From assembly GCF_026339935.1 (NCBI RefSeq), contig NZ_JAPEPX010000001.1, positions 4,025,501 through 4,089,500 on the forward strand: a stretch of DNA of 64,000 nt, written 5' to 3'. The translations under genes and the position numbers were made by a program. This document shows positions 43,282 through 54,033 of the stretch, piece after piece; positions within the stretch are counted from its first letter, which is position 1, and every line of letters starts with the position of its first letter. The stretch is from Streptomyces sp. NBC_01551 (lineage in GTDB: Bacteria; Actinomycetota; Actinomycetes; Streptomycetales; Streptomycetaceae). The notes below the pieces were generated by a model. It had not been told where the DNA came from, did not search any database, and saw nothing but the letters and a program-made list of their open reading frames with translations.

Positions 43282-44868
43282 GTGACCCAAGTAATCGAAC
43301 GCGGGACCCCGTTGCCGCCGGCGCCCCCGAGGGCCGGCGGGCGGCGCCGTTCACCGGCGGCCGCCGCGTGTGTGCTGGGCGGCGCGATGGCCGCCGGACT
43401 GGGGCTCGGCTTCCTCGCCGTGCTCGTGATCGTGCTGTGGATCAGCTCCCCCTACCCCGACAGCGGCCCCGGCGGCGCACTGCACCTCGCCGCCGGGCTG
43501 TGGCTGCTCGCCCACGGCACGGACCTCATCCGCTACGACACCCTCTCCGGCGTGCCGGCGCCCGTCGGGGTGACCCCGTTGCTCCTGGTGGCGCTGCCCG
43601 TGCTGCTGATGCGGCGCGCCGCGCGGCTCGGCAGTGCCTCGGGGGACGGGAGCGACGGCGACGAGGTGCTGCCGGCCGGCGCCGTCTTCTCGGCCGTGAC
43701 CTGCGGATACCTGACCGTCGGCTCGCTGGCCACGGTGTACGCGGCCGGCGGTCCGATGCCGGCGGATCCGCTGAGCGCGGCCTGGCACGTCCCGCTGGTG
43801 GCGGTGCTCGCGGCGGCGGGCGGGGTGTGGGTGGCCAAGGGGCGCCCGCTCGGCCCGTTGCCGGAGTGGGTGCCGAGGGGCGTACGGAGGGCGGTGGCGC
43901 GCCCCCGTTACGCGCTGGCGCTGCGGTCCGGCGCGGCTGGGGCGCTGGTGCTCCTGGGCGGGGGCGTCCTGCTGGTCGGGGCGTCGCTGGCGTGGCACGG
44001 CGCGGAGGTCCAGGGGACGTTCCTGTCGCTGACGGGGGTGTGGTCGGGGCGGTTCGCGGTGCTGCTGCTCGCGCTGGCGCTGATCCCGAACGCGATGGTG
44101 TGGGGCGCGGCGTACGCGCTCGGGCCGGGGTTCGCGCTGGGCGCCGGGGCGACGGCGACGCCGCTGGGCTTCGAGGGGTCGGCGGCGCTGCCGTTGCCGC
44201 GGTTCCCGCTGCTGGCGGCGTTGCCGCCGGAGGGGCCGGGGTCGCCGGTCACCTGGGCGGTGGGCGTGATTCCGGTGGCGGCCGGGCTGGCGGTGGGGTG
44301 GTTCGCGGTGCGGCGGGCGCGCGAAGTCTCGTACGGGGAGACGGCGCTGACGGCGGCTCTGGGTGCGGTGGTGTGCGGGCTGTTGATGGCGGGACTGGCG
44401 GGGGTGGCGTCGGGGCCGCTGGGGTCGCGGGAGTTGGCGCGGTTCGGGCCGGTGTGGTGGGAGGTGGGGGGCGCGGCTGGGGGGTGGACGCTGGGGCTGG
44501 CGGTGCCGTTGGCTGTCGCCGTGCACGGGTGGCGGAACCGGCTGGGCGGTGTCGATGCCGGTGACGCCGGCGCTGATGTTGATGTTGACGCGGATGAGTG
44601 GCATGCGTCGGGTACGCGGGAACTCCGGTGGGAGGCGTTGCGCCGGACGGCGGGGACGCTGGTTCCGGATCTGGCGTCGACGCCGGTCACGCCGGTCACG
44701 CCGGTGCGGCCGCATCCGAGGCCGGATCCCGTGCCGGTTCCGGATCCCGAGCCGGAACCCGAGCCGGACCCGGTCCCGACCCCGATCCCGGACCCGACCC
44801 CGGTCGCCCCACCGGTACCCCCGGTCTCAGGCGCCCGAGTCCTGTCCCGCCGCCGCCCACCCCTCTGA
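43282..44868 (+). CDS. PerM-like (DUF6350) polytopic membrane protein
   Basis: This is an integral membrane protein of 528 residues with about ten helices, of the DUF6350 family annotated as cell division protein PerM after the mycobacterial protein that stabilises FtsB. Typical segments are [40 protein letters not shown] and [21 protein letters not shown]. The C-terminal tail is cytoplasmic and made of alternating Pro, Asp and Val ([19 protein letters not shown]). GTG 43282 is used; no strong ribosome site is visible. In the gene order I recall for Streptomyces it precedes purN, as here with one extra convergent gene between. Its role in division here is inferred from the family name only. 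Confidence 0.78.
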   Translation: MTQVIERGTPLPPAPPRAGGRRRSPAAAACVLGGAMAAGLGLGFLAVLVIVLWISSPYPDSGPGGALHLAAGLWLLAHGTDLIRYDTLSGVPAPVGVTPLLLVALPVLLMRRAARLGSASGDGSDGDEVLPAGAVFSAVTCGYLTVGSLATVYAAGGPMPADPLSAAWHVPLVAVLAAAGGVWVAKGRPLGPLPEWVPRGVRRAVARPRYALALRSGAAGALVLLGGGVLLVGASLAWHGAEVQGTFLSLTGVWSGRFAVLLLALALIPNAMVWGAAYALGPGFALGAGATATPLGFEGSAALPLPRFPLLAALPPEGPGSPVTWAVGVIPVAAGLAVGWFAVRRAREVSYGETALTAALGAVVCGLLMAGLAGVASGPLGSRELARFGPVWWEVGGAAGGWTLGLAVPLAVAVHGWRNRLGGVDAGDAGADVDVDADEWHASGTRELRWEALRRTAGTLVPDLASTPVTPVTPVRPHPRPDPVPVPDPEPEPEPDPVPTPIPDPTPVAPPVPPVSGARVLSRRRPPL

Positions 44869-45127
44869 CCCCGCCTCAATCGCCGGCGGGGCTGGATCGA
44901 CCCGGCCGGGGTCGGGGCGTTCCGGGCGGTGCCGGCTTGTCCGTCGCGCCGCCGTTGCCGGGGGCCGGCCCCCGGACCCCCGCGCCTCAATCGCCGGCGG
45001 GGCTGGATTTACCCCGGCCAGGGTTCGAGGGGCCGGCGGAACTGGATTTACCCGGCCAGGGCTGGAGGGGCCGGCTGGGCTTGAGGGGCCGGCGGAGGCG
45101 GCAGGGATGTTCAGGGACCCGCCGGGG
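44869..45127. repeat. Intergenic repeats, no gene
   Basis: Two copies of the 29-base element seen at 30544 occur here (44869-44895, two bases shorter, and 44978-45006), each followed by GGAT. A GGATTTACCC(C)GGCCAGGG segment is repeated at about 45004-45023 and 45044-45062. Nothing coding is visible between the PerM-like gene and its convergent neighbour. Confidence 0.7.
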
Positions 45128-45727
45128 TCAGCGGCGGGACTTCAGGATGTCGCCGATCACGTTGTCCGGGAGGAGGGTGTTGCACTGGAGTTCCGCCGTC
45201 TTCGTGAGGGCGTCGTCGCGGCAGACGTAGAAGTCCTTGTAGGCCAGCTGCAAGGCGTACGAGCTCGCCGCCAGCAGGATCGCCAGTGACGCCGTCACCA
45301 GCCCGCTGATCGCGGCCGTCCGCTGAGGACGCGCGGCCGGGCCGAGGGCCGCGAGGCCGGAGGGCGGCGGTGTGGTGCCGTCCGTCGGGGTCGCCGCGGC
45401 CGGGCGGCCGCGCAGTGCGGTGATGCCCCAGTAGAGCGCGAGCGCTCCCAGCAGGAGCCCCATCGACGGGATCCCGAAGATCCCGAAGAAGAAGCCCCAC
45501 ATGCCCGACAGCAGCGCGTACCGCGCGCGCCGCTGGACCGGGTCCGTCGGGTCCCAGCGGGCGGGGCCGCCAGCGTCGGGGTCGGTGCCCCGGCGGTCGC
45601 GGTCGCCGTCGCGCCCGTCTCCGCCGCCGCCGTCGCGCGGCTCCCACGGCTGGTCGGGCCGGCCCTCGGGGGGCGCCGCGAAGGGGTTGTCGTCGGTCGA
45701 GGAGTCGGGCTGACGGCGGTCCGGCAT
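45128..45727 (-). CDS. DUF4190-like small membrane protein
   Basis: This is a 199-residue protein. The first 75 residues are hydrophilic, rich in Asp, Arg, Gly and Pro (DRRQPDSSTDDNPFAAPPEG). Two or three hydrophobic helices follow (ARYALLSGMWGFFFGIFGIPSMGLLLGALALYWGITAL and AAISGLVTASLAILLAASSYALQ), then an extracellular-looking tail with two Cys (VCRDDALTKTAELQCNTLLP) that may form a disulphide. ATG 45727 is used with AGGGGAAG eleven bases upstream. Function is unknown; it is monocistronic between PerM-like and purN. Confidence 0.65.
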   Translation of the reverse strand: MPDRRQPDSSTDDNPFAAPPEGRPDQPWEPRDGGGGDGRDGDRDRRGTDPDAGGPARWDPTDPVQRRARYALLSGMWGFFFGIFGIPSMGLLLGALALYWGITALRGRPAAATPTDGTTPPPSGLAALGPAARPQRTAAISGLVTASLAILLAASSYALQLAYKDFYVCRDDALTKTAELQCNTLLPDNVIGDILKSRR

Positions 45728-45983
45728 CGAGTGCGTTACTTCCCCTGTGTCGTGGACTCGGCATGCGGCGCGGGGCATCGCGCCGACATCGCGCCGCACC
45801 GTTCGCGGCTTGTAGGCCAGACGCTACCCCTCGGCCGTCCCCCCGTCCCTCGGGGGCCGTCCGGTGAGCCGGTATCGTTGCAGCCGGTCGGTGGCTTCGT
45901 ATGGTTCCCCGTATATCGGTGCCCTGGAGTTTCGTACGATCACACTAAACGAACGACGCGTTTCCCCCGAGAAAGGGCCTCCC

Positions 45984-46607
45984 ATGGCCGTCTCCCGCCT
46001 GGTCGTGCTGGTCTCCGGGTCCGGCACCAACCTCCAGGCCCTGCTCGACGCCATCGCCGGCGACCCCGGCGGTCCCGAGGGCTTCGGCGCCGAAGTGGTC
46101 GCCGTCGGCGCCGACCGCGAGAACATCGCCGGGCTGGAGCGGGCCGAGAAGGCCGGGATCCCCACTTTCGTGTGCCCGGTCAAGGCGTACGCGACCCGCG
46201 AGGAGTGGGACACCGCCCTCACTGAGGCCACCGCCGCCCACGAGCCCGACCTGGTGGTCTCCGCCGGGTTCATGAAGATCGTGGGCAAGGCGTTCATCGA
46301 CCGCTTCGGCGGCCGGTTCATCAACACCCACCCCGCCCTGCTCCCCGCCTTCCCGGGGGCGCACGGCGTACGGGACGCGCTCGCCTACGGCGCGAAGGTC
46401 ACCGGCTGCACCGTCCACTTCGTGGACGGCGGCGTGGACACCGGTCCGATCATCGCCCAGGGTGTGGTCGAGATCCGGGACGGGGAAGACGAAGGCGCTC
46501 TCCATGAGCGCATCAAGGAAGTCGAGCGCACGCTGCTCGTCGACGTCGTGGGGCGCCTGGCCCGGCACGGCTACCGCATTGAGGGACGAAAGGTAACAAT
46601 CCAGTGA
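45984..46607 (+). CDS. purN: Phosphoribosylglycinamide formyltransferase
   Basis: This enzyme (207 residues) transfers a formyl group from 10-formyl-THF to GAR, the third step of purine synthesis. It has the phosphate loop [12 protein letters not shown], and the catalytic triad Asn114, His116 ([13 protein letters not shown]) and Asp152 ([11 protein letters not shown]). ATG 45984 follows GAAAGGG. The stop codon overlaps the purH GTG by four bases, so both formyl-transfer steps are translationally coupled. Nothing unusual is seen. Confidence 0.97.
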   Translation: MAVSRLVVLVSGSGTNLQALLDAIAGDPGGPEGFGAEVVAVGADRENIAGLERAEKAGIPTFVCPVKAYATREEWDTALTEATAAHEPDLVVSAGFMKIVGKAFIDRFGGRFINTHPALLPAFPGAHGVRDALAYGAKVTGCTVHFVDGGVDTGPIIAQGVVEIRDGEDEGALHERIKEVERTLLVDVVGRLARHGYRIEGRKVTIQ

Positions 46608-48196
46608 CCGCCGTAGAGAGCGTTGCGAGCAACGACCCGACCACGACCCAGCGGCCGATCCGGCGTGCGCTCATCAGCGTCTACGACAAGACGGGACTGG
46701 AAGAGCTGGCCCGCGGCCTGCACGAGGCGGGCGTCGCGCTCGTCTCCACCGGCTCCACCGCCTCGAAGATCGCCGCCGCCGGGGTGCCCGTCACCAAGGT
46801 CGAGGAGCTGACCGGCTTCCCCGAGTGCCTGGACGGCCGGGTGAAGACCCTGCACCCGCGCGTGCACGCCGGCATCCTCGCCGACCTGCGCCTGGAGGAC
46901 CACCGCAACCAGCTCGCCGAGCTCGGTGTCGAGCCCTTCGACCTGGTCGTCGTCAACCTGTACCCCTTCCTGGAGACCGTCCGGTCGGGTGCCACGCCGG
47001 ACGAGTGCGTGGAGCAGATCGACATCGGCGGCCCGTCGATGGTCCGCGCCGCCGCCAAGAACCACCCGTCGGTCGCGGTCGTGACCAGCCCCGACCGCTA
47101 CGCCGACGTCATCGCCGCGGCCCAGGGCGGCGGCTTCGACCTCACCGCCCGCAAGCGGCTCGCCGCCGAGGCCTTCCAGCACACCGCCGCCTACGACGTC
47201 GCCGTGGCCTCCTGGTTCACCAACGCGTACGCCCCGGAGCCGGAGGCCGTCCTGCCCGAGTTCCTCGCCGGCGCCTGGGACCGCAAGTCCACCCTCCGCT
47301 ACGGCGAGAACCCGCACCAGGCCGCCGCGCTCTACACGGACGGCCAGCCGGGCGGGCTCGCCAACGCCGAGCAGCTGCACGGCAAGGAGATGTCCTTCAA
47401 CAACTACGTGGACACCGAGGCCGCGCGCCGCGCCGCCTACGACCACGAGTACCCCTGCGTCGCGATCATCAAGCACGCCAACCCCTGCGGCATCGCGGTC
47501 GGCGCGGACGTCGCCGAGGCGCACCGCAAGGCGCACGCCTGCGACCCGCTGTCGGCGTTCGGCGGCGTCATCGCCGTCAACCGCCCGGTGACCGTCGAGC
47601 TCGCCGAGCAGGTCGCGGAGATCTTCACCGAGGTCATCGCCGCCCCGGCGTACGAGGACGGCGCGGTCGAGATCCTGGCCAAGAAGAAGAACATCCGCGT
47701 GCTCAAGGTGGACGGCACCCCGCACCAGCCGGGCGACCTGAAGCCGATCTCGGGCGGCGCGCTGCTCCAGCAGAGCGACCTCTTCCAGGCCGAGGGCGAC
47801 GACCCGGCGAACTGGACCCTCGCCACCGGCGACGCCCTCTCCCCGGAGCAGCTCGCCGAGCTCGCGTTCGCGTGGAAGGCCTGCCGGGCCGTCAAGTCAA
47901 ACGCGATCCTGCTCGCCAAGGGCGGCGCCTCGGTCGGCGTCGGCATGGGCCAGGTCAACCGCGTCGACTCGGCGAAGCTCGCCGTCGAGCGGGCCGGCGC
48001 CGAGCGCGCGCAGGGCTCGTACGCCGCCTCGGACGCCTTCTTCCCCTTCCCGGACGGGCTGGAGATCCTGACCGCCGCCGGCATCAAGGCCGTGGTCCAG
48101 CCGGGCGGTTCGGTCCGTGACGAGCAGGTCGTCGAGGCCGCGAAGGCGGCCGGCGTGACCATGTACTTCACGGGGACGAGGCACTTCTTCCACTGA
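46604..48196 (+). CDS. purH: Bifunctional AICAR formyltransferase/IMP cyclohydrolase
   Basis: This 530-residue enzyme carries out the last two steps of IMP synthesis. AICAR (also called ZMP) is its substrate and the ZTP precursor sensed by the riboswitch upstream of glyA in this window. The N-terminal MGS-like cyclohydrolase domain reads [33 protein letters not shown]; the transformylase domain has [23 protein letters not shown] and the C-terminal [30 protein letters not shown]. Length is normal. GTG 46604 overlaps the end of purN. A 15-bp terminator follows. Confidence 0.98.
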   Translation: MTAVESVASNDPTTTQRPIRRALISVYDKTGLEELARGLHEAGVALVSTGSTASKIAAAGVPVTKVEELTGFPECLDGRVKTLHPRVHAGILADLRLEDHRNQLAELGVEPFDLVVVNLYPFLETVRSGATPDECVEQIDIGGPSMVRAAAKNHPSVAVVTSPDRYADVIAAAQGGGFDLTARKRLAAEAFQHTAAYDVAVASWFTNAYAPEPEAVLPEFLAGAWDRKSTLRYGENPHQAAALYTDGQPGGLANAEQLHGKEMSFNNYVDTEAARRAAYDHEYPCVAIIKHANPCGIAVGADVAEAHRKAHACDPLSAFGGVIAVNRPVTVELAEQVAEIFTEVIAAPAYEDGAVEILAKKKNIRVLKVDGTPHQPGDLKPISGGALLQQSDLFQAEGDDPANWTLATGDALSPEQLAELAFAWKACRAVKSNAILLAKGGASVGVGMGQVNRVDSAKLAVERAGAERAQGSYAASDAFFPFPDGLEILTAAGIKAVVQPGGSVRDEQVVEAAKAAGVTMYFTGTRHFFH

Positions 48197-48232
48197 GTGA
48201 CCCGGACACCGGCCCGGACCCGGTACCGCTGA

Positions 48233-48278
48233 CGGCGAAGGCCGCGTTCCGCAGCAGTGCGGGACGCGGCCTTCGCCG
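48233..48278 (+). terminator. Terminator of purNH
   Basis: A 15-bp perfect stem (48233-48247 with 48264-48278) encloses a short inner CCGC/GCGG stem. It starts 37 bases after the purH stop. Confidence 0.8.
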
Positions 48279-48305
48279 TGTGCGTGGTCCGGGGGCCTAC
48301 GGGGA

Positions 48306-48932
48306 TCAGTAGCGCGGGCGCTGGAACCAGGCGGTCGCAGCGCTGCCCACCATCGAGCCGAGGATGATGCCGCTGATGGTGAGGCCGATGGCGCTTCCGA
48401 TGAGGGAGCCGGCGATGGTGGCGCCCGCCGATTCCTCGTGGAGCGAGGAGGAGGCGGCGATCGAGCTGGCCACGTTGCCCAGGTTGCCCAGGATGCCGAG
48501 GGCGCCGTAGATGATCGTCAGGACGCGCACCGGGGTGGCGCCCTTGCCCAGCCGGGCGGCCAGGGTGATGGAGAGGGTGGCGAGGAGGGCGAGGCCGACG
48601 CCCAGGGCGATGGCGGCGCCGCCCAGCACGTCCCCGACGTCGGAGTCCTCGGACCCGGCGAACAGCGCGCCGAAGACGACGGCCAGGATCGCGCCGATCA
48701 GCTGGAACCCGCCGATGACGAACAGCACGACACGGGCCGCCTTCATCAGGCCCGGCATCTGCATCGGCGGCGGCTGGTACGAGGGGTACCCGGGGTAGGC
48801 CTGCGGCGCCTGCTGCTGCGGGTAGCCGTAGCCCGGCTGCGGCGGGATGCCCTGCGGGGCCTGCTGCGGGTAGCCGTACCCGGGCTGGCCCTGCTGCTGT
48901 CCGTACGGATTGTGCGGGTCGCCGAAGCTCAT
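48306..48932 (-). CDS. Tetraspan-like membrane protein with a Gln/Tyr/Pro-rich N terminus
   Basis: This is a 208-residue protein. Residues 1-75 repeat GYGYPQQ(A/Q)PQ and PGYP, a soft cytoplasmic tail common in Streptomyces envelope proteins. About four membrane helices follow ([90 protein letters not shown]). ATG 48932 has GGAGGAAC upstream. I cannot assign a function; it is convergent with purH and divergent from folD. Confidence 0.65.
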   Translation of the reverse strand: MSFGDPHNPYGQQQGQPGYGYPQQAPQGIPPQPGYGYPQQQAPQAYPGYPSYQPPPMQMPGLMKAARVVLFVIGGFQLIGAILAVVFGALFAGSEDSDVGDVLGGAAIALGVGLALLATLSITLAARLGKGATPVRVLTIIYGALGILGNLGNVASSIAASSSLHEESAGATIAGSLIGSAIGLTISGIILGSMVGSAATAWFQRPRY

Positions 48933-49099
48933 CTGGGATGTTCCTCCGTGGAAGCGCGGGAAGTGCGGGACGCACGGCACGCCACGGAGACGTCACTGCG
49001 TCCTTGCGGCCCGCCCCCCGGCACTGCCCGCGGCACTCTGTGACCGCCATCGTGATCGCCGTGCGCGGGACTTGTCCAGCCGTTGCGCACACGGACGGT

Positions 49100-49116
49100 C
49101 ACTTGTTGTGCAAGTG
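49100..49116. promoter_or_regulatory. Candidate operator upstream of folD
   Basis: CACTTG-TTGTG-CAAGTG is a perfect 6-bp inverted repeat with a 5-base centre, 71 bases before the folD start. It could be a regulator site; no protein can be named. Confidence 0.3.
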
Positions 49117-49186
49117 CAATGAATCCGAGGGGCCGCCGAGGCGACGCGACTGGAACCGGGGCCGCCCCATCCGGGAGGATGGGGGT

Positions 49187-50053
49187 ATGACCGCCCAGAT
49201 TCTCGATGGCAAGGCCACGGCAGCCGCTATCAAGTCCGAACTGACCGCCCGCGTGGCGGACCTCAAGGCGCGGGGTGTCACTCCCGGCCTCGGCACCCTG
49301 CTGGTCGGCGACGATCCGGGCAGCCGCTGGTACGTCAACGGCAAGCACAAGGACTGCGCCGAGGTGGGCATCGCCTCCATCCAGCGCGAACTGCCCGCCA
49401 CCGCCTCCCAGGAGGACATCGAGGCGGTCGTACGGGAGCTCAACGAGAACCCGGAGTGCACGGGCTACATCGTCCAACTCCCGCTGCCCAAGGGCATCGA
49501 CACCAACCGGGTGCTGGAGCTGATGGCGCCGGAGAAGGACGCCGACGGCCTGCACCCGATGTCGCTCGGCCGACTGGTGCTGAACGAGCCGGGACCGCTG
49601 CCGTGCACCCCGTACGGCATCGTCGAGCTGCTGCGCCACCACGGCGTCGAGATCAACGGCGCGCACGTCGTCGTCCTCGGCCGCGGCATCACCGTCGGGC
49701 GCTCCATCGGGCTGCTGCTGACCCGCAAGTCCGAGAACGCCACCGTCACGCTCTGCCACACCGGTACGCGCGACCTCTCCGGGCTGCTGCGCCAGGCGGA
49801 CGTCATCGTGGCCGCGGCGGGGGTCCCGCACCTGGTCAAGCCGGAGGACGTGAAGCCGGGCGCGGCCGTGCTCGACGTCGGCGTCAGCCGGGACGAGAAC
49901 GGCAAGATCGTCGGCGACGTCCACCCCGGGGTCGCCCAGGTGGCCGGCTGGATCTCCCCGAACCCCGGCGGAGTCGGCCCTATGACCCGGGCGCAGCTGC
50001 TGGTCAACGTCGTCGACGCGGCCGAACGGGCGGCGACGCACCATGCGGGCTGA
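49187..50053 (+). CDS. folD: Methylenetetrahydrofolate dehydrogenase/cyclohydrolase
   Basis: This bifunctional enzyme of 288 residues interconverts 5,10-methylene-THF, methenyl-THF and 10-formyl-THF, linking serine hydroxymethylation by glyA to the formyl donors used by purN and purH. Signatures are [20 protein letters not shown] with the catalytic Lys, [11 protein letters not shown], and [14 protein letters not shown] with [10 protein letters not shown] for NADP binding. ATG 49187 follows GGGAGGATGGGGG. The DUF3017 gene overlaps the 3' end by 11 bases, so they are coupled. Length is standard. Confidence 0.97.
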   Translation: MTAQILDGKATAAAIKSELTARVADLKARGVTPGLGTLLVGDDPGSRWYVNGKHKDCAEVGIASIQRELPATASQEDIEAVVRELNENPECTGYIVQLPLPKGIDTNRVLELMAPEKDADGLHPMSLGRLVLNEPGPLPCTPYGIVELLRHHGVEINGAHVVVLGRGITVGRSIGLLLTRKSENATVTLCHTGTRDLSGLLRQADVIVAAAGVPHLVKPEDVKPGAAVLDVGVSRDENGKIVGDVHPGVAQVAGWISPNPGGVGPMTRAQLLVNVVDAAERAATHHAG

Positions 50054-50843
50054 ACGCGAGCCGGGTGCGCCGGACGCGATGAGCGGGCCGAAGGCGGCTG
50101 GCGCCGCGAAGCCGACGGGCGGCAAGGAGGCGGGGGCGGCCACGAAGGCCGCGGGCTCCGCGAAGGCCGCCGCGGGCGCCGCGAAGCCGGGCGGCGCCAA
50201 GGAAGCGGCGGGCGCGCCGAAGGCAGTACGGGCCACGAAGGCGGCGACCGGTCCGAAGGCCACCAGTGGCCCGAAGGCGACGTCGGCTGCGACCGCCACG
50301 ACCGCTGCGACCGCCACGACCGCTGCGACCGCCCCGACCGCCGTGACGGCCGGGACCTCCCCGACCGCCACGGCGGCGGCGATCGCCACGGCGGCCGCCG
50401 GCGTCAAGCAGGCGGCGGGTGCGACCGTCGCGGTGGGGCAAGGGGCGAAGGAGGGGAAGGCGACGCGCCGGTTCCCCTCCGTCACCCAGGACACCGCCCG
50501 CCCCGAGGGCGGCGGCCGGGCGGCGCACCGCGACGCGCCCGCGCCGGCCCGCCAGTGGCCGATGCTCAGCGTGCTCGCCGCTACCGCCGCCGGACTGCTC
50601 GGCACCGCCATGGGGCATCCCCGGATCGGCTGCCTGGCCATCGGCATCGCGCTGATCGCGGCGGCCGTCCTGCGCCGCGTCCTGCCCTCGGTCGGCATGC
50701 TCGCGGTGCGCTCCCGCTTCACGGACATGGCCACGTACGGGGTACTGGGCGTGGCGATCACGCTGCTCGCGCTGGTCATGCAACCGAAGCCGTGGCTGGA
50801 CATCCCCTCGCTGGAGTCGGCGGTCCACTTCAGCATCCGCTGA
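50043..50843 (+). CDS. DUF3017 membrane protein
   Basis: This is a 266-residue protein translationally coupled to folD. The first 130 residues are low-complexity (Ala/Lys/Gly then [17 protein letters not shown] repeats), perhaps partly a repeat expansion; ATG 50079 ([12 protein letters not shown]) is an alternative start. The last 100 residues hold three membrane helices ([60 protein letters not shown]), which is the DUF3017 domain seen after folD in many actinobacteria. Its function is unknown; the repeated linkage to folD suggests a folate or one-carbon connection but gives no proof. Confidence 0.75.
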   Translation: MRAEREPGAPDAMSGPKAAGAAKPTGGKEAGAATKAAGSAKAAAGAAKPGGAKEAAGAPKAVRATKAATGPKATSGPKATSAATATTAATATTAATAPTAVTAGTSPTATAAAIATAAAGVKQAAGATVAVGQGAKEGKATRRFPSVTQDTARPEGGGRAAHRDAPAPARQWPMLSVLAATAAGLLGTAMGHPRIGCLAIGIALIAAAVLRRVLPSVGMLAVRSRFTDMATYGVLGVAITLLALVMQPKPWLDIPSLESAVHFSIR

Positions 50844-50924
50844 GCGCATGAGGGGTGCGAGCCCCTCCGCGCCTTCGAACTCCCGGGCGACATGTGCCAC
50901 GCACCACACGGACCCGGGGGTTAG

Positions 50925-52037
<1,113 letters not shown>

Positions 52038-52048
52038 TCCGTCGTCCG

Positions 52049-52079
52049 AAGCGCCCCGGCCCGTGCGGCCGGGGCGCTT
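52049..52079 (+). terminator. Terminator of mdh
   Basis: A perfect 12-bp stem (52049-52060 with 52068-52079) with a 7-base loop ends in CTTTGG, 11 bases after the stop. Confidence 0.85.
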
Positions 52080-52129
52080 TGGCGTGTTTACGCCTGTCGC
52101 TCGCGGTACGGGAAACCTAGGGTCGGGCG

Positions 52130-53452
52130 GTGGTTTCGGAACAGAGCCCGTCCGGCGGGCCCCGCTGGGACGCGCAGGCGCAGCGCTGGGTGTGGGAACG
52201 GCCCGAGGGCGAACCGCCCGCGGCCTCGCAGGTGTACGTCCCTCCACCGGTGGCTCCGCCGGTGTCGCAGGGTGGGCCGAGCGCGCCGGGCGACCAGAAC
52301 CCGCCGGGGGAAGACGCCGAACCGGCGCCGCAAAGCCCGCCGGAGGACCGCGACACGCCGGGGGTGCCGGTGCACTTCCCGCCGGGGCCGCAGAGTCCGC
52401 CGCGAGATCCGGCCATGCCGGGGGAGCACGCCCCGCCGGCGCCGCAGAGCCCGCCGGAGGATCGCGCCGCGCCGGGGGTGTCGTCGCAGGGTCCGGGCGC
52501 GCCCGGGGTGTTGGCGTACCCGCAGGCGCAGGCGCAGGCGCAGGGGGTGTCGGGGGAGCGGGTGCTGCCTGACCGGCCTGCGTACCCTCCCTCGTACCCC
52601 GGGCCGCAGGAGCGGACGGCTGCGCTCGGGCTGCCCGCGTACCCGCCGGCGTACTCCTCGCCGCCGGGGCAGCAGCCGTCCTACGACGCGTATCCCCCGT
52701 ACGTGCCGCCGGAGCCGCCGCGCCCGGGGCGTGGGCGGTGGGTGACCCCGGCCACGGCGGGTATCGCGGTCGCCGCGCTCGCGCTCGGCGCCGGGGCGGT
52801 GTGGTTCCTGGCCCGGGACACGGACGACGCGACCCGCGCCGGGGAGAAGAACGGCACGGTGGCCTCGGGCGCGCCGTCGGCGCCGGACGAGACCCCCTCG
52901 GGCGGGGCCTCGCAGGCTCCCGAGGGCACCCCGAGCGCTTCGGGGAGCCCGGGTCCGAACCCGAACCCGAGCGGTACGGATGCCAGTGCCGGCGCCAGTC
53001 CCGGAGGGAGTGCGCCGGCGGCGCACGAGACCCGGCAGGATCCCGGGGGCTTCACCATCGCCGTCCCCGCCGGCTGGGCGCGGGAGGAGACCAAGGACGG
53101 GGTCTTCTACCGCTCGGCCGACCGGACCGCGCTGCTCCAGATCTTCCGGGTCACGGAGCCGGAGCTCAGCCCGCTCGAAGCCGTCAAGGCGTCCTCGACC
53201 CACCTGCGCGCCCAGACCACCGGCTACGAGGAGATCAGCGTCGGCCCCGTCCCCGGCGGATCCGGGGCGGCGGAGCTGGTCTACGAGTACGACAGCGCGG
53301 AGTCGCACGGCCGCCGCCGCAGTGTCGAAAGGGTGTTCTTCGCCCCGGGCGGCGGAAAGTGGGCGGTGCTGACCGCTGGCCCGGGCGGCGAGTGGGACAC
53401 CACCCGGGAACACCACGCGGCGGCGCTGGCGGCGTTCAGCCCGGGCGGCTGA
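52130..53452 (+). CDS. Membrane protein with the kinase-type ectodomain but no kinase
   Basis: This is a 440-residue protein. GTG 52130 lies six bases after TAGGGT (52118-52123), with TGTCGC 17 bases before that, so it is probably leaderless. Residues 1-200 are Pro/Gln-rich with repeats of APQSPPEDR(A/D). One membrane helix (VTPATAGIAVAALALGAGAVWFLA) and a Ser/Pro/Gly linker lead to a 145-residue outer domain beginning DPGGFTIAVPAGWAREETKDGVFYRS. That domain aligns by eye with the ectodomains of the kinases at 2-6995 (for example GFTLFVPDGW). There is no enzyme motif. It may bind the same class of ligand or act as a decoy or partner of such kinases. Confidence 0.7.
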   Translation: MVSEQSPSGGPRWDAQAQRWVWERPEGEPPAASQVYVPPPVAPPVSQGGPSAPGDQNPPGEDAEPAPQSPPEDRDTPGVPVHFPPGPQSPPRDPAMPGEHAPPAPQSPPEDRAAPGVSSQGPGAPGVLAYPQAQAQAQGVSGERVLPDRPAYPPSYPGPQERTAALGLPAYPPAYSSPPGQQPSYDAYPPYVPPEPPRPGRGRWVTPATAGIAVAALALGAGAVWFLARDTDDATRAGEKNGTVASGAPSAPDETPSGGASQAPEGTPSASGSPGPNPNPSGTDASAGASPGGSAPAAHETRQDPGGFTIAVPAGWAREETKDGVFYRSADRTALLQIFRVTEPELSPLEAVKASSTHLRAQTTGYEEISVGPVPGGSGAAELVYEYDSAESHGRRRSVERVFFAPGGGKWAVLTAGPGGEWDTTREHHAAALAAFSPGG

Positions 53453-53483
53453 CGGGGCCCGTCACCCCGCCGTACCTTCCCGC

Positions 53484-53987
53484 TCAGATCTTGAACATGC
53501 CCGGGGTGTAGTGCCCCGGCACCGAGCGGGAGGTCACGGCGAACCGGTTCCAGGCGTTGATCGTGGCGATCAGTGCGGTCAGCTGGGCCAGTTCGGCCTC
53601 CTCGAAGTGCTTGGCGGCCTTCTCGTACACCTCGTCGGGTACGAAACCGTCCGTCAGGACGGTGACGGCCTCGGTGAATTCGAGGGCCGCCAGCTCCTTC
53701 TCGGTGTAGAAGTGCCGGGACTCCTCCCAGGCGCCCAGCTGCACGATCCGCTCGACGCTCTCGCCCGCGGCGATGGCGTCCTTGGTGTGCATGTCCAGGC
53801 AGTACGCACAGTGGTTGACCTGCGAGGCGCGGATCTTGACCAGTTCCGCGAGGGTCGGGTCGAGCCCCTTCCGGGCCGCGATCTCCAGGGCCACCATCGC
53901 CTTGTAGACCTCGGGGGCGAGCGCGTGCCACTGCATCCGGGAGGGCTGTTCGGGGGCGTTCACGGGGGCTTCGTTCGTCGTCGTCAT
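53484..53987 (-). CDS. AhpD/carboxymuconolactone decarboxylase-like protein
   Basis: This is a small redox protein of 167 residues in the AhpD-like superfamily. The CMD core has CAYCLDMHTKDA: Cys60, Cys63 and His67 form the CxxCx3H site that carries electrons to peroxiredoxins in AhpD-like members. The C-terminal half (ELAQLTALIATINAWNRFAVTSRS) is the trimerisation and active-site helix of the family. On the minus strand TACCGT ends seven bases before ATG 53987, so its mRNA is probably leaderless. It is divergent from a MocR regulator whose -10 is covered by a perfect palindrome, and is thus its likely target. Confidence 0.85.
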   Translation of the reverse strand: MTTTNEAPVNAPEQPSRMQWHALAPEVYKAMVALEIAARKGLDPTLAELVKIRASQVNHCAYCLDMHTKDAIAAGESVERIVQLGAWEESRHFYTEKELAALEFTEAVTVLTDGFVPDEVYEKAAKHFEEAELAQLTALIATINAWNRFAVTSRSVPGHYTPGMFKI

Positions 53988-54017
53988 GTACCCAACGGTA
54001 CGGGGGAGAAGCCCAGC

Positions 54018-54032
54018 GATATGGTCCATATC
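54018..54032. promoter_or_regulatory. Perfect palindrome at the MocR promoter
   Basis: GATATGG-T-CCATATC is a perfect 7-bp inverted repeat with one central base. It overlaps the TATGGT -10 box (54020-54025) and ends one base before the MocR ATG, in the region shared with the divergent AhpD-like gene. Autoregulation by MocR is likely. Confidence 0.6.
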
Positions 54033-54033
54033 C

